64,000 nt of DNA from Myotis daubentonii. Its lineage: Eukaryota; Chordata; Mammalia; Chiroptera; Vespertilionidae. Numbering within the stretch: the stretch's first letter is position 1; the number at the start of each line of letters is the position of its first letter. This document shows, piece by piece, positions 1-11,095 of the stretch. The DNA lies in assembly GCF_963259705.1 (NCBI RefSeq), contig NC_081847.1:86054485-86118484 (forward strand), in the 5' to 3' direction. A model generated the notes under the pieces. It searched no databases and had not been told where the DNA came from. It saw only the letters and a program-made list of their open reading frames with translations. The position numbers were made by a program, and so were the translations under genes.

Positions 1-1410
1 GAATGGCCCTGAGCTAGAAGTCCCCTGGCAGCTGCCTGCTGGCCCGCCTCCTCTCAGGCAGAGACCATGTGGTTTTCAGGCCTCCTTCACAGAGCCCAGC
101 ATGGTGAGGGGTGGGGGTGCCGCTGCCCAGTTCCTGAATCCCGGAGCCCCCGGAGCTGGCCGTGATGGGGTGCAGGGCACAGGCGCCCGTTTCTTCTCTG
201 CAGTCCTGAGAAGCCCCTTTTCCTTGTTTGACTTCTGAGTATTAGCTTGGCAAGGTTTGTGTGTGTGTTGTCAGAATCTACCACCCCCCACCTCTGCCTT
301 TGGGATGAGTCACTTCAGCATCCCCTCTGCCTCCGGCCTTTCCCTCCACGGCTTCCCTGGGACTCTTTCACATCCTGTCATATTGTCTCTCCTGATGAAC
401 ATTTGTGAATAGTATTAAGCACCTTCTGGACTTCAATCATCCCTTCCATGCAGAGACCGTGTCTGGTTTGTTGTTTTATATGCACCACTGGCCTGGCACC
501 GTGCCAGAATGCCCTGGCTGTATTACTGTCACCTGTTGAACTGAAGGAGGAATTGAACGGAAGCCCTCACAGAGCTGAAGGTTACGTCTGGGTCCAGGGG
601 CAATAGGAGACGGGCTGTCTAACTCACAGTCCTCTGTCCCAGGTGTCTGTGCGACGGGGGAGTCCGTCAGCATGTCTCATTCTGTGCCGGACAGAGGCCG
701 TGGTGGCAGGAGAGAGGTGGGAAGGACGCAGGAAAGTCCTCCTCGACTCTGGGAGTGCCTCAGAGCACTGGGGGTCCCCTTCGCGGGGACTCTGTGGGGA
801 AAGGGACATCCATCAGTCTTTAGTCGTTGCCTGAAAACAGGGCCTGCCTGTCCTGGCGCAGCCATGGCCCGGCCTGTCAGGGGAGCCTGAGCTGGGCTGG
901 CAGAGAAGCCGGAGGTCCTGCTTCCTGCGGCCGAGAGCAGGTGCCCTAGCTGATTTAAACACAACACCCACTCCCTGGCTCAGGGAACGTTCTAGTGCCT
1001 CTCCAGCGATCCAGCCGATTTGGCGCCACTTTGGGCTTCTGAGGGTTTGGTTCTTGTCAGCGGCCTGCCTTTGTTTATGGGCTCACCCGGCCAAGCCCCC
1101 TGGGCAAGATGCAGCCAGATCGGCCTCATTGAAACACCTTGATCCGATCACCCTGAAACCCCCGCGGCTTACGTGGGCTAAGGGACAAGAAGCTAAGCTC
1201 CTAAGTCTTCCTCTGAAGACCTCGAGGCCAGGGCTCCAACTGACACTCTGACTGATCTCCTGAGAGGGCCGTGGGTGGAAGGCTAAGTGTTGGCTTGGTT
1301 TGCATCTGCTGTCACTTGGGGAGACTTGTGAGACTACAGAACTGTCGGCCAGTGTCCACCCTAAGATGGGAAGCACAGCCCAGCGCGTTCAGGCGGTGGG
1401 TTTGCTGATA
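1..1410. other. Non-coding sequence, probably MAPK4 intron 1
   Basis: No exon with recognisable protein similarity is seen. Short open frames on both strands have no homology or codon signal. Around 430-540 the wording (accgtgtctggtttg, then a cctggcaccgtgcc-like stretch) resembles the 3' end of an L2 LINE. Assignment to MAPK4 intron 1 rests on the gene's large first intron in other mammals, not on anything seen here. Confidence 0.5.
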
Positions 1411-1461
1411 ATCCCGTGTGTGTGTGTGTGTATGTGTGTGTATGCGTGTGTGTGTGTGTGG

Positions 1462-1504
<43 letters not shown>
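1411..1504 (+). repeat. (TG)n microsatellite, interrupted
   Basis: About 94 bp of TG dinucleotides with a few interruptions (TATG, TGCG, GGTT), followed by a G-rich stretch. It opens reading frames that read as Cys-Val repeats; these are not coding. Confidence 0.95.
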
Positions 1505-1505
<1 letters not shown>

Positions 1506-2085
1506 CGGGGGGCTGTTAGGAGGAATTCGGGGAACACTGGGCAGTAAACGTACAGTTTGAGTTGGGGCAGGGGCGGGAGAGCAGTACTTTAGCTGGAGGT
1601 TGCAGTTCAGGATTTGTTTTTTTCCAGGTCACTGCCGTTCCCACAGAGGCCTCTGCATACCTCCCAGGTACCTCATTTCCCTCCTTCCTTCCCCAAAAGG
1701 CTAATGAAGGCAGCGCCTCCCTCCCCACCAGCCTGCAGCGAAGGGGGGCGGGGGAGGGGGGCCTCTGGTCGGCAGACAGCGTGACAGGAGCACCTGGCAC
1801 AATGTAGCTGAAGTGTTGCTTGCCTGGCACATCCAACGTTTTCTCCGCCCGGCTGTCAGGTTTTTCTTTCCAGGAACACTGAGCAATGTGTGCTCTCAGA
1901 GCAAGTTCAAGGGCGAGTTCAGTTCCAGGAGTGAGAGACCAAGGGGTCCATTGCAGGGACTTGGAAAGGGCGTAAAACACAAGAGCGCCCTTGCCTCTCC
2001 AACACCCCTTGGCGTTGTGTTCCTTGACCCCTGATGTGGGTCACATCCTGCTTGTGTTACATTGGACTCATCTCTTGTATTAGCC

Positions 2086-2305
2086 CAGTGGTTCTCAACC
2101 TTGGCTGCACATTAGAATCACCTGGGAATCTTTAAAATCCTGATTTCTGGGCCTCATCCTCCGGAAATCCTGTTTCTTTGTTATGGGGTGGGGCCACAAC
2201 ATTAGTAACGAAGAAACAGAATTTCCGGAGGATGAAGCCCAGAAATCAGGATTTTAAGAAGATTCCCAGGTGACTCTAACGTGCAGCCAAGGTTGAGAAC
2301 CGCTG
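2086..2305. mobile_element. MER5A-like hAT-Charlie element, near-perfect foldback
   Basis: It begins CAGTGGTTCTCAACCTTGG and ends in the inverse (CCAAGGTTGAGAACCGCTG), with the MER5A words gctgcacattagaatcacc and its complement. The two ~95-bp arms are nearly complementary around a ~30-bp loop, with only about six differences. Flanking 8-mers tattagcc and tgttagag are a decayed target duplication. Non-autonomous and non-coding. Confidence 0.85.
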
Positions 2306-2799
2306 TGTTAGAGCTTCAGCTCTTCTGGAGACAGGATCAGCTGTCCTCCATTTCCATTCCCCAGAGGCACAGGGGGCAGGAAACGTTTGTGTGTGTCACG
2401 GAAGGAACCCTGAAATCGGAGCCAGCCAGGCTCTGCTCTTATAAGGGAGCCAGGGACCGCCAGGAACCAGGGATTACTAAGGATGAAGAGATAATTGGTT
2501 TAATATCCAAATGATATGATTCCCACTTCGCCCATGTGCTTCAGTGTTTCTGTGCCAAGTCCTGAAAGCCTAAGATCGAGTCATTTTGCTACTTTCTCTT
2601 CGTGTGATTAGACGCCGGCCACGCTGGGTTTTGCATGCTCGAACGCTGTGATTCTCCATCCTGACTGCACTTGGCCGTGCCTGGGGAGCCCCTAAACACC
2701 CCAACACCCCATTAACTCGACTCCCTGTGGGCGGTCGCCAGGCATCAGCAGCTGTCAGGTTCCCAGGTGAGTCCATGTGCAGCGAAGGCTGAGCACGCG

Positions 2800-2905
2800 C
2801 TGTTTGAGGACAGGGAATCTGTTTTGTTAATCATTCTCTCTCCAGGGCCTCTCAGTGTACTTGGTACGGTGCGAGCATTCAGCAAACGTCTGCGCCTCCT
2901 ATCAG
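2800..2905 (+). mobile_element. L2 LINE 3'-end fragment
   Basis: The order 'gaggacagggaatctgttttg', then 'ctccagggcctctcagtgtacttgg', then 'attcagcaaacg' follows the layout of the L2 3' end. It is old and diverged. Confidence 0.4.
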
Positions 2906-3199
2906 CGCCTCGTCTTGTATGTCACATAACTTCACACAACGTGATTCTAAGACCAGGCCTGGGGCCTGTCTCTCTCCAGGGCTCCCAGCCTCAGTGCTTG
3001 CATCCCCGCCCATCTAACGCAGGATTCATCTTCGCTCTGCTCTTTCCCTCCTTCCTTCCCCCACATTCCAGGCCTGCGCTGTGTGTGGTGATTTTCATAT
3101 AAATCTCTCGTATCTGGGCATTGGTTTCCATACTCACGCCCTCATCTAAGCTACTATCATTAATCCCCTGAACTTCCTCAAAGGCCCAGCCCCACCAAT

Positions 3200-3885
3200 C
3201 CATCCTCTGCACTACAATCAGAATCATCTTAATAAAATACAAACATGATCTGTGATCTATTGATTAAAACCCTTCAGTGACTCCCCACTGCTGTTAGGAG
3301 ACCAAATTCTGTAACCTGTTTGACAGGTCCCCGTGGTCTGGTTGCCAGGCCTCCCTGGTCCGGTCCCCAGGCGTCCCTGGCCTGGTCCTCAGGCCCTGTG
3401 GTCTGACCTACTTTCTTAGCCTCAATTCACTCCCCTCTCTCCCACATTCCTTGCACTCCAGCCCCTCTAGCTTGCTTTCATTTCCTTGAATCCCATGCTC
3501 CCTCCAGTCTTGGAGTCTTTGCACATGCATTTCCCTTGGTCTGGAAGACTCTCCCCATCTCCTTCTCCCTCTTTGCCTCATTAATTGCTGCTGATCCCTC
3601 AGTTCTCAGCTTAAGAGCCCTTATTTGGTGATGGCTCTCAGGCCCCAGCCAAACACTCCTGTGTCGTGTGCTCGTGTAGCATCAGGCTTGCTTCTCTGCA
3701 GCAGGTTACCTCTGTTCGTAGCTCCCCTTCCACCTGGGTGACCATTTGCCCCATGTCTCCCTGCCCACCTGACAGAGGCCCACGAGGGCGGGGCTGTGTC
3801 TGATGTGCTCATTTTATCCCCAGGGCAGAGCAAAGGGCAGAGCACCCAGAAAGTGCTCAGTGAATACTAGTTGACCAACACCTGA
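3200..3885 (+). mobile_element. L2 LINE, 3' region
   Basis: Typical L2 landmarks run in order: aaaacccttcagtgactcc, ccttgcactccagcccctct, ctttgcacatgcatttccc with a tctggaagactcttcccc-like word, tcctcagttctcagctt, and finally an agtgctcagtgaatac terminus. The copy is old, lacks coding capacity, and contains a short local tandem expansion at 3327-3405. Confidence 0.75.
3327..3405 (+). repeat. Short imperfect tandem repeat (~24 bp period)
   Basis: About three diverged units of the form 'ccaggcctccctggtccggt' follow one another inside the L2 copy. The normal L2 order is expanded here. Confidence 0.6.
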
Positions 3886-4590
3886 ATGCCTTTGGGGAAC
3901 AGCTGCAGACCTCTTTGGTCCTGGAGCTCATGACCAGGGGTAGCTGCCGGCTTCTCCTGTCCCCCACTTCTTAGGCAGGGGCTCCTCTCCTGACTGAGAC
4001 CCAGTTTCATAAGACATTCCACATGGCATGTCTGCTTGCCCTACTTTCACAACCTCCTGAAGATCCATTAATACCCACGCTCATCAACTGCTTTCCTGTG
4101 GGAATCTTTGGATGTTTCTTACTCTCCTTAGAACGTTCCTGGATCTTACTTTTCCGGGTCTTGACCTGCGGTGTGTCCTCTATTCTGCCCTTTGGCCCAC
4201 AAGGATTTTTCAGGGGTTGCTCTTTTTTGTTTTGAATGCCCTGCTACAGTGTCCTGTGTCCTCACGCATTAGCGCCTGCGGCCTCACAGTGATGCGTGGG
4301 GGTGGCTGAGTAAGTGTGTGAGAGCACAGGCGCAGGAACAGTCTCCCAGTTCCCAACAGCCTTGGTGCCCTTACCCCATTGCACGCCCTTCCCTCGCCGT
4401 AACAGGCACTAGGAATAAGACTCCGCGTGCAAGCCTTTCTTCCCTTGAGCCTCGGGGGGCAGAACTTTGGATTAGGCTTCAGGGACCTGGTTTTCAGAAC
4501 TTCTAAGACATTTTCTATCTCTGGGCCTCACTCTATTGATTTTGTAAAATGAGAAGTTTGGACCAGGTTATTAAGGATCCTCAGCAAGAA

Positions 4591-4719
4591 TCTATAATAA
4601 TAAAAGCATAATATGCTAATTAGACCGGGCAGCCGAAGGACCTTCCAGATGTCCTTTTGGATGAAGCCGGGCTGCGAGGGCTGAGCCCCTTGCACAAATT
4701 TCGTGCATCAGGCCTCTAG
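4591..4719 (+). mobile_element. Non-autonomous Helitron (HelibatN type), copy 1 of a tandem
   Basis: It starts TCTATAATAATAAAAGCATA after an A and ends with the short 3' hairpin GCACAAATTTCGTGC followed by atcaggcctCTAG. Length is 129 bp with no coding capacity. The T after CTAG is the first base of the next element, so the two are joined with no spacer. Helitrons move by rolling-circle replication using a Rep/helicase supplied in trans. Confidence 0.9.
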
Positions 4720-4896
4720 TCTATAATAATAAAAGCATCATATGCTAATTAGACCAGACTTCCTTCCAGATGACCTTCCGGACGAAGCTGGGGCTGCGAG
4801 GGAAGCCCAGGTCCTGGGTGCCAGAGGGAAGCCGGTGCCGGCAGCCGGGGGAAGGAAGGCCTACTCTTGCACAAATTTCGTGCATCAGGCCTCTAG
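4720..4896 (+). mobile_element. Non-autonomous Helitron, copy 2 of a tandem
   Basis: Same 5' TCTATAATAATAAAAGCATC start and same hairpin/CTAG end as its left neighbour. Its interior is different and longer (177 bp), so it is a related subfamily rather than a simple duplication. Its terminal CTAG abuts a third Helitron start. Confidence 0.9.
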
Positions 4897-5148
4897 TCTA
4901 TACATATAAAAGGCTAAGTGACCAACCATGCGTCCAACTGGCCAGTACATATGATGCACACTGGCAATTTAGAAATAAACATTGACTCACACATGCTCAA
5001 TACATATAAAGCTCTCACTGGCACCAATCTCACACATGTTTTAATTTTATAATACTATATTATATATACTATTTTGTCATGTAATTTTTTGCAGTAACGT
5101 AATTACCACAGGAATCTTTCTTCTAATTAATTTCCTTTCAATGTGCAG
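4897..5148 (+). mobile_element. Non-autonomous Helitron of a second subfamily, 3' truncated
   Basis: It starts TCTATACATATAAAAGGCTA and shares 'ctggccagtacatatgatg' and 'tacatataaagctctc' with the complete minus-strand copy at 27020-27348. It stops at tttcaatgtgca, before the hairpin and CTAG that the other copy retains in decayed form, so its 3' end is lost. Confidence 0.8.
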
Positions 5149-5149
5149 C

Positions 5150-5312
5150 TTGCTCAAAGTGACAGAGCCAGGAAGGGGCAGAGCTGGGATTCAAACCCAG
5201 GAACGCTGACTCCAAAGCCCCGACTCTCACCAGCTGGTGTAGAGGACAGAGACTGGGCCTTGGAGTCCAACAGACCTGGCTTCAGGACTGACTCCACCAC
5301 TTACCGGCTCCG
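5150..5312. mobile_element. MIR SINE fragments
   Basis: 5150-5222 reads like the reverse complement of MIR (ggggcagagctgggattcaa, acccaggaacgctgactcc). 5233-5312 reads like the forward core (ctgggccttggagtccaac, cctggcttcaggactg). Both are short and diverged. Confidence 0.6.
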
Positions 5313-6839
5313 TGAGCTCCGCCAGGCTGCTTCATTTGACCTTAATCAAACCTTTAAAGGCTTATCATTGACGATCTCCAAACATAGCCACATTCTGAGG
5401 GCCTGAGTCAGGACTTCCACAATGGAATTGGAGTGGGGGGGCGGGGGGCACCACAATGTAGTCCATAACAAGAGAGTTTTGTGCACCTCCAAGTTCACCG
5501 TGTTGTGTGAAGTGCCTGACACAGTGTAGGCACGTGGTTAACCCAGGTTCTCCCCCTCCCTCTGCCAGTTCCGACTTCATATCCATCCATTTTTCCCTGC
5601 GTAACAATGAGATCCAATTGATGCTCTGTTGGCAGCATGAGTGTGAGCATGGGGTGGAATCTGTCTGCTTGGCAGCTATTTCTAGAGCGGGGTGGGGGGG
5701 ATCTCTCCTTCATTTTACATCCCGTATGGCATGGTTACAGTCCTAGAGTTAACACGGGAGGACTTGAAGTCTTAGAAAAATATTGTGATGAATCCCAACC
5801 CCTCCAGCTCGCATGACTGTGTTTTATCCAAGGCCGTTGGCTTGCCTTTCAAATGTGGGTGTATCCTCTGCCCACGAAGGCAGCTTCTCCCCCTGCAGCT
5901 GCATCGTCGAGGCATTAGCACTTTTCATACCAACAACAACAGGCACCTGGCAGCCGCCCTGGCTGTGCCCTGAAGGTTCCTGCGGTGACTTCCGCCTCCC
6001 TCTGCCTCCCTCCCTCCTGGGAGCCCTCCTTTCCGAAGCCACAGCAGGTGAGAGGTCAACTTCCCAGAGGAGCCAGGGAGGCGAAACACCGCTTAGCACT
6101 TGAGTTAATGAGGATGCTCTCGCACGGTGAAGTGAACATAAGAAACAGTGGGAGCCTTTTTAGAGAAAGATCAAGTTCTGGAAGAATCAGCAGCAGCATC
6201 ATTACGCTAATAGCAGCTGCTTTGACTAACTGTCTGCCTGTCACCTGCCAGGCACCAAGCAGAGACCCTTAGGTGCCCCATCTCCAACCTTCACGCTGCC
6301 CTGAGAGTAGGTGAATGATGCTCCGTCTTCAGAGAGGAACTGAGGCTCATGATGCTGAACAACTCACCGCTCAGGGGCTCCCGCGGCACCACCTGGGAAA
6401 GGCGTGTAGGTGACCAGGTGGGTGGGAGAACAGCTGTCACCTGAACCAGAAAAGAGTGCCTGGTGCCCAGACCTGACATGACCTTGCTCTTCGGGAACGG
6501 AGTAAAACCCACCTCAGCCTCCGCCTCTGGGTAGAAAGAAGTGAGCAGCCTTAAAGGGTCTAAAGCAATTCCCTGAGGGCTGGTGCCCAGCTTGATGGCT
6601 GGAATTGGGAGTGAACCTGGAGAGCAGAAATCTTCACACTTGAGCCAAATCAGCTAAATGCTAAGACAGGAATTGTCATCCGTGTGGGGTTGGCACCATG
6701 AAAGGACTTGCCCAGGTCACTGTTGTTCACTTGAGGGGGCTCTGAGAGTTTAGGGTTCTGTTAAGGAAGGTGGGAGGAAATGGGAAAAAGCTCTCGTCAT
6801 AATGCCAAGACCCTCTTCCTTTATTCGTGTTCTTTTGTT

Positions 6840-7270
6840 GTTTTTTCTGGTTGTAAAATTATGGTCATTGCAGAAAAACACAAGATTATAAAGGAAAATT
6901 TTTCTGTAATCTATCACTTGCAGATAACCACCAACACTTTAATAGATTACCCTCCCAGTCTCTTTTCTATATATTTTATTTTTTCAAACTATGAGAGAAA
7001 GTTTATTTAGAAAATCGCAGAGGTAGAAGAAGTGAGTGGTAGAAGAAATGGGGCCCTGGATGCTTAGGAGAGAGGAGGATAAAGGTAACAGGCGTTGGGG
7101 GAGCGGGGGGAAGAGGAGATGGATGGGAGAGGTGTGGCCATGATCCTGAGGGGAGGGTGCCCTCTATAATTTTAACAACAAAAGGAACCATACTTTGCAT
7201 CATTTCAGAACCTTGTATCACTTAGTGCTATTCACGCACATTTTCCAGTACCTTTAAATGTCCTTTTCTT
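6840..7270 (+). mobile_element. Possible old L1 3'-UTR-like sequence with a purine-rich insert
   Basis: The outer parts (cttgcagataaccaccaaca, ccatactttgcatcatttc) resemble an old LINE 3' UTR. The block ~6991-7165 interrupts it and is purine-rich (agaggtagaagaagtgag and similar); I do not recognise it. Class assignment is tentative. Confidence 0.3.
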
Positions 7271-7287
7271 TTTTGGAAGATTGAGGT

Positions 7288-7400
7288 TCTCTTTTAAAAA
7301 TGTATCTTTATTGTTGAAAATATTACAGATGTCCCCTTTTGAGCCCCACTAACCCCCTTCCTCAACCCCTCCCCTCCACCCCCCACCCCCGCGATGTTCT
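7288..7400 (-). mobile_element. Probable L1 3'-terminal fragment, minus strand
   Basis: tttaaaaatgtatctttatt, then gttgaaaatattacagatgt, then a C-rich tract mirrors the order (T-rich end, attacaaatag, C-rich tract) of the clear L1 3' UTR at 12001-12298. It is more diverged and shorter. Confidence 0.45.
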
Positions 7401-7774
7401 TTTCAAACAGAACTTTCCCCCAGTGGGGGATGTGCCATCATTGATTTAATCCCTCCCTATTGCGCATGGGGATGGTTGAGAGTTCCCTCCCTTGATTAGT
7501 TCACCTGGTAGGATACCCCATTCGGAACCTCCTACCGGCAGAAGAGGGTGCCTGTTTTGGGGAATCTATGCTATAGACATATAATTTACTCAGTTGATAT
7601 TAGAGATAATTATTAACAAACAGAACTGAGTGAGAGTTCGTATGTGGTATTTATAGCCACTTCACATTCTTTCTTCCTCCTAAGAGAAACAGCTTAAATC
7701 GTTAGAATTTATACTAAAATTGAGTAAATTACATAGCCTTGTGCAGTGCCTGTCCTGTAGCTAACTGTCTAGTC

Positions 7775-8010
7775 CAGTGATGGCGAACCTTTTGAGCTCA
7801 GCGTGTCAGCATTTTGAAAAACCCTAACTTAACTCTGGTGCCGTGTCACATATAGAACTTTTTTGATCTTTGCAACCATAGTAAAACAAAGACTTATATT
7901 TTTGATATTTATTTTATATATTTAAATGCCATTTAACAAAGAAAAATCAACCAAAAAAAATGAGTTCGCGTGTCACCTCTGACACACGTGTCATAGGTAC
8001 GCCATCACTG
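7775..8010. mobile_element. Non-autonomous hAT element with perfect TSD
   Basis: 236 bp with terminal inverted repeats CAGTGATGGCGAACC and its complement (here GGTACGCCATCACTG). It is flanked on both sides by the exact 8-mer GTCTAGTC. A second copy, nearly identical, is at 55730-55963. Non-coding. Confidence 0.93.
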
Positions 8011-8949
8011 GTCTAGTCACTGTTAGCAGTTCTCCACCATATGTATTTGGATTCCTGTAAGATTGTGTGGTGTTTTTTTCAAGTGTTCTGCAACATTACC
8101 TCTGAGAACACTTCAGACCTGACATTCTATATCAATTATATTTTTACCCATGAAACAAAATATATTTGTCCCGCCCAATATAATACTATATACTAATGAC
8201 CATTAATGGTTCTAGTAGAAGGCAGGGGATTAGAATAATTAAAATGAGTAAGTGATAACCATTATAAGGAAGTGCAAGCAGAGCCCTAATGAACGAATTT
8301 GCTAGTTCTTTTCCCCACTGTGTGGTTGTCAGCTGAAACATATCTGGGAAGGAGAAGTTTACATGAAGACTGCAAGGCCAGCCTAGCACCAGAGCTCAAG
8401 AATTCCACCCACAGAACTTTAGGGAACAGGTTTGGGGCGGTTGCTCTGAGTTAAATACTAAGTACTGGCTCTAAATGTGGTTTAGATCAAGTTTGCTAAA
8501 TGCGCTTTTTGCCTTCCTTCCTTTATCTTATTTTATAAAACAACTACCCAACATATTTAGCAAAGAAAAATTTTAAGAAATTGCCTAAACTCAAGTAGTC
8601 AGGACTATCAGGAGGTTTTTCAAGAGCAACTTCATCCTATACTGTAAACACAGGGAAGGGTCTGGACAAAACAGATGCCGCTCAGTGAGTCACATGATGC
8701 TGGAGCATGTGATCTAATGTCACACATATGAACAGAGAGCATTGTAACTGGGTTCAACATGGAGCGTTCAAAGCCCAGTGGTCCCTCTGAGTACAGCCTG
8801 CAGGGGAGTGTTGGTAATCGATCAGCCCCCATGTGGAGCCTTCTCAGTGAGACTAGGGGGGCTGTTCTGCCATCGTCCTCTTGATGGCTGCCCTTTTGCC
8901 TTGGGAGAGGGGGTGTCTGCACCCACTTTTCCTCTAAGTCTCTCCAGGT

Positions 8950-9138
8950 CAGTGATTCTCAAAGTCTGGTCTCAGGACCAGGAGAGTCATTGGCACCACC
9001 TGGGTAATGGTTAGAAATCAGATCTCAAGTCTCACCCCAGACCTCCTGAGGCCGATGCTCTGGGGGTGGGGCCAGTCACATGTGTTTGAATGAGCCTTCC
9101 AGGTAATTCTGATGCTCACTCAAGTCTGAGCGCCACTG
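8950..9138 (+). mobile_element. MER20-like hAT-Charlie element
   Basis: cagtgattctcaaagtctgg, gcaccacctgggtaatggtt, ctcaccccagacctcctgag, ctctgggggtggggcc and a terminal cgccactg follow the MER20 order over its full length of ~190 bp. It is an ancient placental element. Confidence 0.75.
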
Positions 9139-9437
9139 CTCTGGGACTCAGATGGAAAGGGTGGCCATTCAGGGCCCCTGTCTGGGGACTTCTGTTGATG
9201 TTATACCAACTGGACCCTTGGGCTTAGACCCTAACTTCGCTTGGCTCTGGTTCTGGACAGAACACTTACAAAAAATGGTATCAGTGATCTTGCCAAAGGA
9301 GCCTCTCCCCCCCCCCCCCCAACACACACAGGTGTGTGGACCAGGACATTCTGGGATTGTCTATACTAGTGAAAGAATAGCTCCTTTTGCTCTGTGCTAT
9401 GTGGGAGTATAGCCATTTTGCAAGCCAGTTTTCATCT

Positions 9438-9745
9438 GCTGTGGTCTTCAAACTCAGCTGCCCATTGGAATCACCTGGGTTCCCCACTCCCTGGAAATTC
9501 TGATTTAATGATCAGGGTGCAGCCTGGGCTTTGGGATTATTTTTCCATTAAGATTTTATTTTTCTAGAGCAGCTTTAGGTTCAGAGCAAAATTGGGAGGA
9601 AGGTACAGAGACTTCCCATAGACCCCCAGCCTCCCCCATTACCAACTTCTCCTATTCATGTGGTACATTAGGCTTATCTTATTCTCTCTGGGCATCGGGA
9701 TTTTAAAACTTCCCAAGTGGTTCTGATAGCCGCCGAGTTTTCAAA
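9438..9745 (+). mobile_element. MER5A-like element split by an L1 fragment
   Basis: Left part: ctgtggtcttcaaactcagc, attggaatcacctgg. Right part: gggattttaaaacttcccaa, gtggttctgatagccg. The two halves fit the termini of an MER5A-type element. The middle (9536-9695) is unrelated LINE sequence. Confidence 0.55.
9536..9695 (-). mobile_element. Old L1 3'-UTR fragment
   Basis: agcagctttaggttcagagc, aaaattgggaggaaggtaca and gagacttcccatagaccccc match the reverse complement of the old mammalian L1M-type 3' UTR. It inserted into the MER5A-like element. Confidence 0.6.
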
Positions 9746-10046
9746 TCAAAGGGCTAGAATATCAAGGACGCCTGCAGGAGGCAAGGGTGAGGACGGATGA
9801 GGCCGTGAGGGAAAAGCCTCATCATTGATGTGAGGCCCAGGCTCTGCAGAGCTGGTCCCCAGGCCGCGTCACCGAGTGGCTTCTCTCCTCCCAGCAGCAA
9901 GATTCAAGCTAGGTCCTTCCCTTCCCAACATCTTGTCCCCTGGGACAGAGTCAGCCTCTCAGGTCTGGAGCAGCCTTCCCACCTTGCCCTGGTGGCCCTG
10001 TGGGTTGACAGTAAGTGAATACTTGCAGGTCTTTCTAATTCTTTTA

Positions 10047-10256
10047 AACCCTCACCCGAGGATATGTTTTTACTGATTTTAGAGAGAAGGAAGGGCGGGG
10101 GTGGGGGCGGGGAACGTTGATCAGTTGGTTCCCATAGGTGCCCCCACCAGGGATCGAACCCACAATCTGGGCATGTGCCCTGACTGGGAATCGAACTAGC
10201 AACCCTTTGGTGCATGGGAACAATGCTCCAACCAGATGAGCCACACTGGCCACAGG
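10047..10256 (-). mobile_element. Ves-type SINE (tRNA-derived), minus strand
   Basis: On the minus strand it reads from a tRNA-like head (tggctcatctggttgg) through a B-box-like word (ggttcgattcc, here partly changed) to a tail with the reverse complement of accctcacccgaggatat. The flanks tctttctaattctttta and cctttctaattttaa form an imperfect target duplication. Confidence 0.8.
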
Positions 10257-11014
10257 GCCTTTCTAATTTTAATCAATGCAAGCCATGGCTTAGAAAAAAG
10301 GATTCAGAAAAGGCTTATAATGAAAAGCTACCATTCCTGTCCCATCCCTGACCCCTAACTTTCAAGTATTTCTTTTAGTTGTTCTGTTGGTTAGTTCCAT
10401 ATCTCTAATATTCATTAGCTGCTTATTAGTGCTTTTTGTTGTTGTTGCTTGTTTTTTTAAAAACAAAAACAAAAACGAGAAAGAGTCCCTTAAATAGAAA
10501 GGGCAAACCTGCTTGCCTGCCCATTAAACAATCTGTTATGTCCTGTGTTTATTTTCTTGTGCCTCCTTAATGCCTCCCTCACTGGGATCCTGGTCAGCAT
10601 CTGTATTTACTTTAAGAGTATTTATCACTTTAAAGAGCTCATATTTATTATCCTTTAGCCTCAAGTGCTTATATTCGCTAACTTTCTTTCTCATTCCGTC
10701 AACTTTCAGCCGTGGCTCTCAGCTCGGTATGAGAGAATATGGTTTCTTTTCATTCCCTCCTCCTCCCCTTCCCCCTCTCCAGCCATTTTTCCTACTGAAG
10801 CTTTTCTTTTACATGCCAAAGTAGATGGCGTTGACATCTTGCTTATGACATATTTATCTCTAGATTGGTTCTAAAAGTTGAACACTACTAAATATCATCT
10901 ACTTATGAATTTGCCGGAAACAAAAATAAGAAAAGAAAAAACTTCCCCCTGCTCACTAACTCTCATCCCACCCCTTTTTCTCCATGGCGACCCTCAACAG
11001 TGTCCCTTCAGAAC

Positions 11015-11095
11015 TTGGGGTTTAAGGAGAGATTTGGAGGTTGAAGAAGAGATTTGGGGGTTGAGGAAGAGACTTAAGGGTTTAAGAAGTACACG
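11015..11095 (+). repeat. Imperfect purine-rich tandem repeat (~24 bp)
   Basis: Three to four diverged units of 'agagatttggaggttgaaga' follow one another. There is no sign of translation. Confidence 0.55.

Noticed and set aside
1300..1560. Cys/Val-repeat open frame
   Set aside because: A translation of the (TG)n microsatellite.
1516..1980. 154-codon minus-strand open frame
   Set aside because: No recognisable domain or splice context; overlaps other equally open frames.
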